A model generated the notes under the pieces. That model was not told the DNA's origin. It searched no databases and was given only the letters and a program-made list of their open reading frames with translations. The position numbers and the translations under genes are program-made. This document shows, piece after piece, positions 47,401 to 57,585 of a stretch of DNA of 64,000 nucleotides. Position 1 is the stretch's first letter, and each line of letters starts with the position of its first letter. Source of the DNA: Bisporella sp. PMI_857 (Eukaryota > Ascomycota > Leotiomycetes > Helotiales > Helotiaceae); NCBI GenBank assembly GCA_021307315.1, contig JAJSPD010000034.1, positions 372,001-436,000 of the forward strand, given 5' to 3'.

Positions 47401-48526
47401 AACCAGCACTGATATCAACACTCCATTCAAGAAAAGGCAGGTTCTAGATGGCGTTGGACTTGCTCCAGTTGCTCAGCAGGGGGGCGGCTTGATTGATGCC
47501 ATTTCTGTTCTGAACATGAAATCAACAGTTTTCCCATCTTATATCAAGCTGGGCGATAAGACCGACTTCGAAAGCACATGGCCTGTCACCATCACCAATC
47601 CGTCAACTGAAACAGTTACCTATACAATTGCGCATAATGCATCTGTTACTTTTGTGGCCCTTAGTTACGAGGATCTCTATCGGATGCGACCTCACCCTGG
47701 CACTGCCACCAACAATAATAAAGCAACGGTGGGCTTTTCAGAGTCGTCTTTCTCGATCACGCCGGGCTCTTCTCGAACTATAGAGGTGAAAATCACGGCT
47801 CCACCAGATGGCCTTCCCGAGCGCGGTGAGAGCAGCGCGTTTCTGCCTGTATTCTCGGGTTACATACAGATCTCTGGCACGAATGGAGACAAACTGAACA
47901 TCCCGTATCAAGGCATCAGCACCGACCTCAGAAAAGAGATTCCAATTTGGCACCCGGTCCTTACCGAGTATCCTGTGGCATCGAACTTCGACTACACGAA
48001 AATCATCACCCCTCCTTTCCCAGAAGAGATGTGGTACTTTGACATGTCAATAAACGACAACATTATTATATATACATTTAATACTTACGCCACCGATGAA
48101 TTGAGAGTTGATGTATCTTTGCCCTACCTTGTTTTTGTAAAACTTGAGGCTAACAATTATCTCACAGGTCGTGACCCCTCTGTATAACATCACAACTGAT
48201 TGGTCCTATCCTCCGTCAAAAAACTACATCGAGAGTATTAGTGTCACATCAGATTACGAAACTAGCCTCAAGTAACCATCCTCCCCTTCTCCCCCATTCC
48301 ACCTTTAACACTAACTCAATTTAGCTTCCCACTCCAAGGCGTACCTAGATGCCAGACCTCAACCTTGAATTATTGCTGGAGCGGGCGTTTGGCCAATGGT
48401 TCGACTATCGCAAACGGCGAGTACAAACTTGTTATGTCTGCTTTGCTGCCAAAGGGAGATCGAAGCAAGAAGGGGCATTGGCAGATTAAGGAGACGTGGA
48501 AGTTCGGGGTGGAAATTATTAACTAG
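44448..48526 (+). CDS. Subtilisin-like protein with substituted catalytic triad
   Basis: A signal peptide (MIFPSLALCLLRFSHLSLAAG) is followed by an I9-type prodomain (RYLVQFKEK, IYNGVSIYL), an unusual region of about 140 residues, the S8 domain, and C-terminal Fn3-like parts. Exons: 44448-44627, 44682-45410, 45466-45565, 45618-45682, 45733-45837, 45894-45944, [unresolved 45945-46149], 46150-46241, 46287-46414, 46462-46631, 46699-46907, 47085-48112, 48168-48271, 48325-48526. All listed exons close in phase except across the unresolved part. Catalytic Asp305 is kept (MIDGGIDYYHPGLGG). The His motif HGTHVAG is replaced by DSTSWAG (position D355), and the Ser motif GTSMA by GTAAA (Ala at 47258-47260). 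It resembles large secreted fungal subtilases of the minor extracellular protease/PR1C type but is predicted to lack protease activity. Intact introns suggest a pseudoenzyme rather than a dead gene, although the unresolved segment leaves this open. Confidence 0.75.
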
Positions 48527-50345
48527 ATGCGAGTTCTCGCTTATTCAGGGGCTGAGTGTGTTTTTGGCACAAAGCCCAAGTATGGTGCAGTGTACTTACG
48601 GAAGTTTATTTCTAGCAAAAAGCTATGTTGGCCGACTGTAGTATCTAAAAGATGAAGAAATGTTATTGGCAGAACGGGAGCTGATGATGTCGCTTGCCGA
48701 CTTTTTGGGAAGTTGATATGAGCTCGAACCACCTCCTACAGTACTAGGAGATGAACGAGAAACCGAGAAACCTCCTCATCGTGAGCCAGCCAATTGATTG
48801 GAAAATTTCTCGATCGCCGCATCATTATCCAAAAGGAAAAGAGACACGTTACTCAGGTTCCCATTTGGCATCTAAAACGCGTCAACCACATTATGTTTGT
48901 CGATGATGAGATCATAGTATCACGAGCGGTATGCCAGATCACGTGCCTTCTGTCAAATGGGCTGTTTAGAAAGCATGATAGATACTTTTGAACGATCTTT
49001 CCGAATACGAATGTGCTTGATGCACCTAAGGTCCTCGTGTTTACTGATAGAAACCACTAATGATGTTCCTGAACTTCTCCCTTTCGGCTTCCAGGCAGGC
49101 TGAGGGATCGGCGATTAATACGCCTTTCCACCAAAGAATTCTTGACTAGAAGATGCACCAAGACTATTTTCCCCGAAGATGAAGTAACCTCAGTTAAAAA
49201 AGGCAAGATCTACGGGATAACCCCCATGATGCTGTAAGGTACACACAGTGCTTTCCTTTCCCAGTGGACCAGCTTACTAAGATGCTTGGCTTTCTGGAAA
49301 TCATGACGTTCACGCTGGTGCTGCAACCTAACAGACTCGTGCATTAGATCAATCTATACGTAATACAAACGACTATGAGGCTACTATGAGGTTACCAATC
49401 GGCGAATTTCTCATGGGATAATCACCATTGATTGAAGCTGAATTTCCTTGATTAGTCTCAACTGAGCCGCCTGTAAGCTTGAATCTAATAGGATTACACT
49501 CAGATGTTGTAAAGAATATCAAACTCCATATGAGATGCCTTTACTCTAGGCACAGGCTCCACACCCCGCAATCAACTACGCCGCTAGAGTCTCCGGTTAG
49601 TGGCCTTATCGGCATAAGATAGTCTACTAGTCAAGCATTAGTGTTGACATCTTCCTTTTTTTCTTGACCCGCAAGAAACCCGTGGCCAGAATACTATCCC
49701 ACATTCCTTTTTCGCATAAAGCAGAAAGTTGGTGTGGATGCCTACGCCATATCTAGCTGGATCTGCATGGCAAAAGTCCAAAACCCAGGATTTCTGCCTG
49801 CCCGGAGCATTGTCTCCAGCTGTACTCGCCTGTGGAGGTCTTAAGGCCCATCCTCTATGCCGGAGGCTCATCTCATTCTTTATGTTCTGTGTAACTACAG
49901 AGATCCAACCGTGACTGCTTCTCAGCCTATAATAACCAACTTGATCTTAAATGCTAAAAGAAGCAACCATGAGACATGCTGGTTCCAACACCCGACAGTC
50001 CCTCATCTTACCAAATGAGGGTCCATCACTGCCAATCCACTACGTATAAACAGACTTTTACCCTCTATGCCAAAGTAATGCCCACCATGTCGCTGGGGGA
50101 ACGGTTCCCAAGTTCAAACATGATGTCAAAATCTGCGTAATGCTCCACCTCCCCCCCCCCCCCCCCAAAAAAACATCATCATCTAAATTCGCGTCAGATC
50201 GCGTGACGAATCGGCAATGTTGCGAGCTTTGGCATCCGCGTCTTGAAAGTATAAGATCTGCTTAGGGTCCCACCATCTCGTTCACCATTATCCAGACCAT
50301 CTACCTTTTAAACATACCAAGAAGTTAAAACTATAACTCTACAAC
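48527..50345. other. Long intergenic region, no gene seen
   Basis: About 1.8 kb between two plus-strand genes. Small ORFs at 48541-48732, 49638-49871 and 49729-49914 lack features. It includes the C/A homopolymer pair listed separately. Confidence 0.5.
50151..50173. repeat. C16-A7 homopolymer pair
   Basis: A run of 16 C is followed directly by 7 A, about 170 bp upstream of the KGG-gene start codon. The exact length may be affected by sequencing. Confidence 0.85.
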
Positions 50346-50698
50346 ATGTCTGATAAATACAAGCCCACTGGCGAGTTATCCTTCCTTATTAGTTAAGAGT
50401 GGCATAGGTCCTAATGAGATACAGAACACGACGGCCTCACTAAGGATGGAGAGCCTGATGGACGTGTTGGTACTGGGAAATTTGCCCAAGGTCAAGTTGA
50501 TCCCCATGACGCAGGTCAGAAGGGAGGACAGGCCACTGGTACCGGAAGCGGGGAGAGTGGAAACAGCGGCGGCAGTGCTAAAGGAGGTAAGCTCTACTAT
50601 ATCATTCATCTCGCCCCTCCGTAGCTAAGGTCTGCTCAGAGTTTGCCCACGGCAAGGTCGACCCCCATGAGGCTGGCAGAAAAGGCGGAAGTTCTTAG
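50346..50698 (+). CDS. KGG-repeat stress/conidiation protein (con-10-like)
   Basis: Three exons, 50346-50370, 50425-50586 and 50640-50698, encode 81 aa. Two glycine-rich KGG units are visible: FAQGQVDPHDAGQKGG and FAHGKVDPHEAGRKGG, preceded by HDGLTKDGEPDGRVGTG. This is the pattern of the stress-induced KGG proteins related to Neurospora con-10, small hydrophilic proteins made during conidiation, desiccation or other stress. The function is thought to be protective; no enzyme activity is known. The first intron (50371-50424) is best read as GC-AG, because it gives the conserved KPTEHDGL junction and a normal 54-bp length; the only GT alternative would be 33 bp long. The second intron splits the EFAHG motif with ordinary GT..AG ends. 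Confidence 0.85.
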
Positions 50699-52282
50699 AT
50701 ATCGGGCCTAATTACACCTCACATCATGAGGTGGTGTTATAGATACGGAGTCTAGTGTGATGGAAGAACTAGCAAGCCGGTCTTGGATAGTGGCCTCAGA
50801 TGCATAGGATTTGACTAGGTTCTGAATATAAAACCACTTACCCAACACCATCATCGTGTCAGTTTGATGTTGGATATTCTCAATCCTAATTATAGTTAGA
50901 AGGACATTGCTATCACATCACCGTACAACATCACAGATCTGGCGGGTCTGCGCTAAGGATGTTTGAAATTCTCGTGCTTAACCGCTCTGTCTCTGAGATA
51001 TTGGTTACATTCGCCATTCCTTTCTTCGTTATACCGTATTTCACGTGATTTAGCCTCCATTTCCATACTTCCACATTATTTTAAAGCAAAACTAGCTGCT
51101 TTCAAGTCTTCAAAATTACGGAGCCATCAGCACGCTTTGCATAGAATTGGCTTACTACGCTCAAGTATATCAGTACGTTTCGAACCTTCGCTCCATTGGC
51201 CCTCTGAAACCCGCAAATTTTCATTAGAGAATTAGATAACTGACACCTCCACAACCTTTCTAAGGACTTTGTGAGGGTTTCAATGTATCTAATATTGTAG
51301 TGATCTAAATCGCTTGCTTCGATAACCTGTTGCCGTGAAGACTGCCAGGTCTTCCCCTGAGAACTAGCGAGACATAATGACCTTTCACATTACTTCCACA
51401 TCTATCCAACTCATTCAACCGCATATAATTCAGAACGTTAGAAAGCCTAAGATTGTGTTGGACAAATACATCTACGACCCTCAGACCACGAATATAGATA
51501 TGTTCCATCTGTGGTCATTGGTCAGGTGTATAGCCCGCTCATGTCATTGCTGCATTGAGGACGTATTGCTAGAGGATGCGTTGTTTTCGAGGTTTTGAAG
51601 GATTTGGTAGAAGGGAAAGATATAGGGCGATTGCGTGTTTATCATGCATTTTAATAAGGCGTTTATGCTTGGATAGATGTGTGTTGAGACAGTTGCTTTG
51701 CTGAACGATGGCGTTTGGATATTGAAGGACCATGAACTTGTGAACTTGTTAATTGGTAATATAGATGTGGTTACATTCTCAAGGTCTTCAGTACCACTGT
51801 TCATGATGCAGTCATATCACTGCCGTGATCATCTTCCTGTGCGCCCATAATTTATCTTTAGAATCTCCGTCATGTGATATTTTATTTATTTGCACCACAA
51901 GCTAAGGGCATAGATGTAATCATTCTGATCGTGGCAAATAAAGGAACTTCACCATAAGGAAATGGAGTGACGGTAGTGAATAAATAAGAAGCGCAGATTG
52001 AATAAAAAGTGGGTCCGCATGCTTAGATATCTTGAGCTGCACCTACCTTTCACTTCCTTCACCTCATTTCCCCCAAGCCTATCAGGACAATTGCGCCTTG
52101 GCATCCTTGAGATAGCACAGACTATTGGGTATTTTAGCAATTTGATCAGCTTCATAAGTAAGAGAGCTCTCCTACATGGACATATAGTTTGGAAGTTCTA
52201 TCTCTACTGTTGTCTCTCTGCCTCTTTCTAGAATTTCAGCCCTGGAGAATAACGCAAATTCGATTCTCAGCCTTGCCTCCTT
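50699..52282. other. Long intergenic region, no gene seen
   Basis: About 1.6 kb. ORFs at 50963-51235, 51377-51598 and 51544-51804 (opposite strands) are not supported by motifs. Confidence 0.45.
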
Positions 52283-52594
52283 ATGTTCATAACCATAGGT
52301 AGGGATACACTCAATCCAGCTGCTGAGACTTACCAACAATATTTAGCTACGTTAATGCTCATGGGAGTTTTGTTCATACTGGTTATGTGCTGCCTCATGG
52401 CTGCTAAGGTGCTAAAGGATCAAGCATTTACCGATTCCATTGTGACAAACGATCCTGGTAGAAGTCTTCAAGCACAACCTAAATCCAATCTCAACATCAC
52501 CACAACAATGGATCGCGATACAACTCATTACAGTGTCTTGGATCCAGTAGCAGATAGAGATCTTGCTATGAGCATCATAAGTACCACCACTTAA
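52283..52594 (+). CDS. Small single-pass membrane protein, hypothetical
   Basis: An ORF of 103 codons starts at ATG 52283. It has one clear hydrophobic segment (LATLMLMGVLFILVMCCLMAA, about residues 21-40) with a short N-terminal and a polar C-terminal part, giving a small single-pass membrane protein layout. I recognise no family. It lies just before a gene whose upstream frame also encodes a membrane segment, so the two could be a degenerate pair or parts of one spliced gene, but I could not join them in phase. May be a chance ORF. Confidence 0.3.
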   Translation: MFITIGRDTLNPAAETYQQYLATLMLMGVLFILVMCCLMAAKVLKDQAFTDSIVTNDPGRSLQAQPKSNLNITTTMDRDTTHYSVLDPVADRDLAMSIISTTT

Positions 52595-52883
52595 TCTTGA
52601 CATATGATATGGAAGTACTAACAAAGGTCTAGTTTCTGTCTGTGCTGTTCTCACAATATCTGCATTGGAATACCTATGCACCTTAAACGTATCTGAATAC
52701 TATTCTGTCATAGTTATTAGTAAGTATTCGCTTGTGCATAGATTTAATTATGGAAGTCTAACTTCACACTCAGTACTTGACTGCTTACCTTTAGTATTAT
52801 CAACCATCTGCATCGGATTCCTTCTCTGGAATATTTTCTTTTTGAGAATATTGAAGCCCAGGCTGCTCCAGAAAGAGCTTGCC

Positions 52884-54347
52884 ATGCTTGCCAATATTAG
52901 GATGGAATATGAGCGTGATGTTGTCACGCTCGCTGGAACCAAGGCCAACTATGATCTTTGTGTTGCTCAGGGGAGGGCCATGCTGCAGGATCTCGCACAT
53001 GCCCAAAAAGAAGTAGAGGATTCCCGCATAAAGCTTCAAATTGACAAGGCTAAAACAAAGAAAACTCGTACAAGACTTTTAAACAATCGGGATCAAATTG
53101 TACGCGGCGTTGAGGGTGCCCTCCGACTGCAGAAGCTCATCGACCTCGAACACTACTGGGGATCCCGAATAGACTATTGCACACAAACAATAGTTGCTTC
53201 CGTAATTGGAGCCTATACAGCAGCTACTGGTCGTGTACCATCTCCGCCCAACAAGAGCCTTTTCCTCAAGTATGGCGAGCCCGACCTTCGTAGGGACCTC
53301 GGATTATTGGCAGAACCATATGTGAGATACCTCAAATCCCCACAGAGCACCAAAAAGGCGTCAGGAAATCGAGATATAATAGCTTGCCGAGCTGTAATCG
53401 AAGATTTAGCTGCTTCTGTGCCCAAAGCTGAATTTCTAAGTCCAACGTCAACGGTGAATGATAATGCTCAGCACGACGTTAATAAGCAGTCTAACAGTCC
53501 CACCGAGCTCTTCGGGGACTTCTGTCTCTTTCCAAGATTACCAATCGAATTACGTCTAAGCATTTGGCAACTAGCCGCTGAAGAGGGACGGGTTATCGAA
53601 GTTAGAGAATGTATAGGGGCTTGGATGCCTTGTCTTAAAGCGGAGAACCCCACGCCATCTCTTCTTCATGTTTGTCGCGAAGCAAGAGCTGAGGGTATGA
53701 AGCGTTATCGTTTGATTGTGGCAGACAGTTCCATCAGTGAACGAGGAATCTGGGACTACTATGCACTCGCAAGGAACGAACGAATTAAGCGCACTCCACC
53801 TTTTCGCGCATATATGAACTTCTCCTGCGACACTCTTCTCCTGAGCGAGAGTCATGTGAATGACGTGCAGATTCTTTGGCATTTGCTGGAGCTTGCTTCT
53901 TTCGGGAACGAAAATACGACCATAATTGCAGAACACCTCAGACATTTGGCAGTAGGGCCACAGGCGCTCCAGTCATTTCTGCTTTACGAAAAACGCTTTG
54001 GTTCTTTCAGCAATAACGGTCTATACTGGACCAGCCATTTCGATGCTCTTCAAACAATATCCTTTATACCATTCGACAACTGCTGTGGTTTACTTTTACG
54101 GGAACACGCTGCCATCAGCCAACTTTTGGATGTTGATGGGGATTACGAAAACGCTCGTAGCAACTTACAAAAAATATTTGACGCTGCCTGGGGACGTTAT
54201 CAGAGGACGAGGGTTGGTGAGGGCAAATCAAAATGTTCAGTGCCAAGATTATCGTTCGCTGTTGCTGATCGAGGTGAGCGGAGTGTAATCACCCAGAACC
54301 AAGAAATGGTCAATCTTCTTGAATGCTTTCCAGCCCTCAAAGACTAG
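52884..54347 (+). CDS. 2EXR-domain protein with coiled-coil N-terminus
   Basis: From ATG 52884 the ORF gives 487 aa. The frame stays open upstream to 52665 and encodes a strong membrane segment (LPLVLSTICIGFLLW), but has no ATG there; splicing of 52721-52782 (GTAAGT..TCAG) to an unseen first exon is plausible, so the true start may be upstream. Residues of the first third (RMEYERDVVTLAGTKANYD to KKTRTRLLNNR) form a likely coiled coil. A 2EXR domain starts at LFPRLPIELRLSIWQLAAEEGRVIEV. The C-terminal part has typical fungal features, LLHVCREARAEGMKRY and YMNFSCDTLLL. Function unknown. It is paralogous in layout to the broken gene at 55.1 kb, sharing the DLxxDLxxxA and FP..LPxExRLxIW segments. 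Confidence 0.75.
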   Translation: MLANIRMEYERDVVTLAGTKANYDLCVAQGRAMLQDLAHAQKEVEDSRIKLQIDKAKTKKTRTRLLNNRDQIVRGVEGALRLQKLIDLEHYWGSRIDYCTQTIVASVIGAYTAATGRVPSPPNKSLFLKYGEPDLRRDLGLLAEPYVRYLKSPQSTKKASGNRDIIACRAVIEDLAASVPKAEFLSPTSTVNDNAQHDVNKQSNSPTELFGDFCLFPRLPIELRLSIWQLAAEEGRVIEVRECIGAWMPCLKAENPTPSLLHVCREARAEGMKRYRLIVADSSISERGIWDYYALARNERIKRTPPFRAYMNFSCDTLLLSESHVNDVQILWHLLELASFGNENTTIIAEHLRHLAVGPQALQSFLLYEKRFGSFSNNGLYWTSHFDALQTISFIPFDNCCGLLLREHAAISQLLDVDGDYENARSNLQKIFDAAWGRYQRTRVGEGKSKCSVPRLSFAVADRGERSVITQNQEMVNLLECFPALKD

Positions 54348-55142
54348 TCACATGGCGCGGATATCGACATTTCGGGGGGTTAATTGGGATAATATAGTGT
54401 AATTATCATAGATCAATCGGTTTCTCTTTATTGATACGTCCGTCATATTCGCCATTAACCTGTATATGGTACATAGTCTAAAATAATGCATCTGTGCTTG
54501 GCAAGTTATTTAGCAAAGAGCTCAAATACCCAGCATATTATTATAGTCTTTATCTCCAAGGGATAACCATTCGAATCTATATCCCCGCTCCACTAAGAAA
54601 TGAAAGTATGAAATGATTACATATAGAGCATTTTACTCATGTACTTATTTGTAGTCCCTGCGTAACTCACGAGAATATTTGGGGTGTTTGGTTTTACGCC
54701 GTTATTGTGCGTGAGGTTTGAGAAATTTTTCTAATAGTATATTAGTTTTTGAACATCACTCTGTAAGAATGAATAAACTGTAAGGGTATAATGCTTGAAG
54801 AATAAAAAGAAATCATTTCGGCCATGCATACAATTCGAGTGCATTGTCTTCGACCTTAAGAGCACGCTAGAAGTGGTTCTGGGCACATATAAACTTTCTC
54901 ATCCCCTCTGTCTCCCCAACAACAATCCAACTGGTGTCATAAGAATTTCAATGCTACTTGGATAGGGTCCTCGGGTTATTGGCAAGTCCTTTACACAAGT
55001 GTACTTTGAAGCAGGTCAAACACATTACTTCAGGCGATCACGATCTCATTTGAGCCTAAACACTTTCAACTTTGCCTCACTCCGATGAGTTCCTGGTAAA
55101 CTCTGGCACATACAATCCTTACGAACCTTTGCGAACGCCGAA
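54348..55142. other. Intergenic, no gene seen
   Basis: AT-rich spacer between the two neighbouring 2EXR genes; it should hold the promoter of the second. Confidence 0.5.
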
Positions 55143-56239
55143 ATGGAAATGGGAACCCTCATTTCTGCTCTCAGGCTGCAGCTTCTTGTCGATGCCAATC
55201 ATGGACTAGCCTCAAGTATCGACCTTGTCACTAGGAGTGTTCTTGCTGCTATTATACAAACCCACAACATAGACTTGAAATTCCGGCAAAAAATCAGAGA
55301 GAAGTTACTGCTTCGGTATCGGTATTCAGATCTCGAAAAGGACCTCGAAATTATCGCAAAGTCTATCGTGGAGAGCATTGTTAGTAAGCCAAAGTTCCCC
55401 ACAACCACAGCAGATGGAGAGATGGCACGTCTCGATGAGATGGCCGATGCGGCCAAAAATTCACATGAGTTTGCTAGCCACTCTATCGTGCTTACAGAAC
55501 CTGATGGCTCATTCAACCAATTCTACTTTCCCCAGAAACTGCCTCCTGAGATGCGACTCAAGATCTGGGGATGGTGACCAATGAAGGACGCATTCTTGAA
55601 CTCTCCAAATCGTCTTATTTTGCTCCTGTGATTATCAAGAAACCAAACTACCTCCCGCCTGTTCTGCATACCTGCAAGGAATCACGAACTGAGGCCCTCA
55701 AGTCACACGAGGTGGTGGATTTGACACTAAATCCGACCGGAAACCGCCATGGACGATTCCAATGCTACATAAATTTCGCATGCGACACGATATACCTGGA
55801 CGAACAAATAAAAAAGTTCAGCTATCCGGACTCTTCCAGATGGCGTTCTCCAGGTGAAGTTCTGATATTCGAAAAAACTCGAACCCTGGCAGTTCACAAG
55901 AGCTTTTGTCACTACTTTGTGTATTGCAGTTTCAATGGTAGATATAATGACTCCAATACGCAGTGTATGATGGAATGCATCAAAAAGTTTAAGGGTCTCA
56001 ATAAGATCCATTTCCTTCTTCACGCTGATGAACATGGCAACTTGTGTAGCAGCAAACAGAAGAACGCAGGGTCCAAGCTACGAGAACATGATATCAAGCG
56101 CGGCTATTACACAATGGCAGTCCGCACTGTAATGCAGTCCAATTTCAACAAATGGCGGGAATGGTACCAGGATATTAGAGCTATGGAAGGCAATCCCAAG
56201 ATCCCCGCTCCAGAAGTTGTAACCGCGACGTGGGAATAG
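55143..56239 (+). pseudogene. 2EXR-domain gene with one-base frameshift
   Basis: Frame 1 runs from ATG 55143 to a stop at 55575-55577 and ends inside the 2EXR motif (FPQKLPPEMRLKIWG). Frame 2, open from 55571 to 56239, continues the same domain at once with MVTNEGRILEL, then VLHTCKESRTEALKS and YINFACDTIYLDE. Aligned by eye with the intact neighbour (IWQLAAEEGRVIEV), the two halves fit with no residue lost if one extra G is added to the run of four G at about 55566-55569. There is no room for an intron. Either the gene lost a base or the assembly did. Restored in concept, it would be about 365 aa, a member of the same expanded fungal family of unknown function. Confidence 0.7.
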
Positions 56240-57585
56240 AGGTAGCCTAGCTGAATAACAGTGAATGTTGGGAGACTCGGGATATGAGTGGTATGATGAG
56301 GTGCATTGTGACGGAGCCCGAGGGGTTATTTTTTTTTAGGGTTATAAGGTCGCTACTACGTCAGATACATCGGTTCCCAGCGGATGCATACCTAGAGAAT
56401 GAAGGCACTAGGAATCAGAGCGGATAGTATCATCAATGGGACTGTTGCGTTTCCGGGGTGGCGTTAATTATGCGTAAGTGAGCGTCATGCGTATATGTAT
56501 TCACTCAGAAGGCCAGCATCCCACTTAAGAGAATCCCACAGTATACAATGGTTCGTTTTGATGACCCAAACTGGCGAGTAAGTCGCGTACTGTTATGCGT
56601 TCAAATGTTATACGCGTTCTCACTTAAAGTAAGACCAACCACTTGCTAGCATGTACAAGTAGACCAGGGCATAAAAGCTTAATCAGGGGATAATCATTCT
56701 ACAACTATGCTTTAATATTTGGGTAACTTTTCTCATCTTTTTATAAATCGAGTTAGCGGCACAGGTAGAATAATAATAAGGCATCGAAATACCTTTGTCA
56801 TATTGGATAGTCCAAACGACGATGTAACTGTAGTCCCGTGGCTCGGCTTGGCAGGAACCAAAATATCCGTGTCGGGCAATTCAGCCCGAATCCCGATAAA
56901 ACTTACCCGAAATGAACGGTCGCAGCCTGAACCAGAACATTCACCAGCTTTGCAATCATGATTCAGAAGATGGATTCAACTACGCGGAGGATAGGGAAGC
57001 TTCTATTGTTTCTTTAGAATATCGTTCATGCGGCAGTTGCATTGCATGAATAATAAATTAGGATTCTCAGCAGCTAGACTCGATTATTTTGAGGTTCCAT
57101 CGTCAGCTTTAGGTAACCAATCGTTAGGGAGCTGCCCCTGAATTTAGTGTACCCCCCAGCAGATTAAGCTCGACATCCTTGACCAACCGACCTCCTCTTT
57201 CCTGCTTCCTCGCCGTCGCCCCGTTCTTCCTTCACCTTCACCGTCGACGAGCGTGTGCTTTCTTGTCCTTTTGCTGCTTCGTGAAGAAGCGGCTGCCACT
57301 CATTTCTGCGACGTGTTAAGCATTGTTATCTAATCCCATTTGTGGATCCACAATCTTTTGGTTGCTCTCGTTTTTGTTGACACCGAGGTGGATATCCGTT
57401 GCACTGGGCCTGGGTGATCGTTGTTTCATAGGAGGAGCCTGGATTCACGACTCGGAGAATAAGACGAAACCGGCGCTCAATAATAATCGAACCATTCAGA
57501 CGACAATACGATAATACCATTGTGGTGGGCTGTTGGAAGTCTAGTACGGGAGGCTTGAGGTGACGACCACATTCCATTGCCCAAT
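56240..57585. other. Intergenic, no gene seen
   Basis: About 1.3 kb. It includes the promoter and probably the long 5' UTR of the Rab GAP gene; the CT-rich 57180-57300 part is typical of fungal core promoters. Confidence 0.5.
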
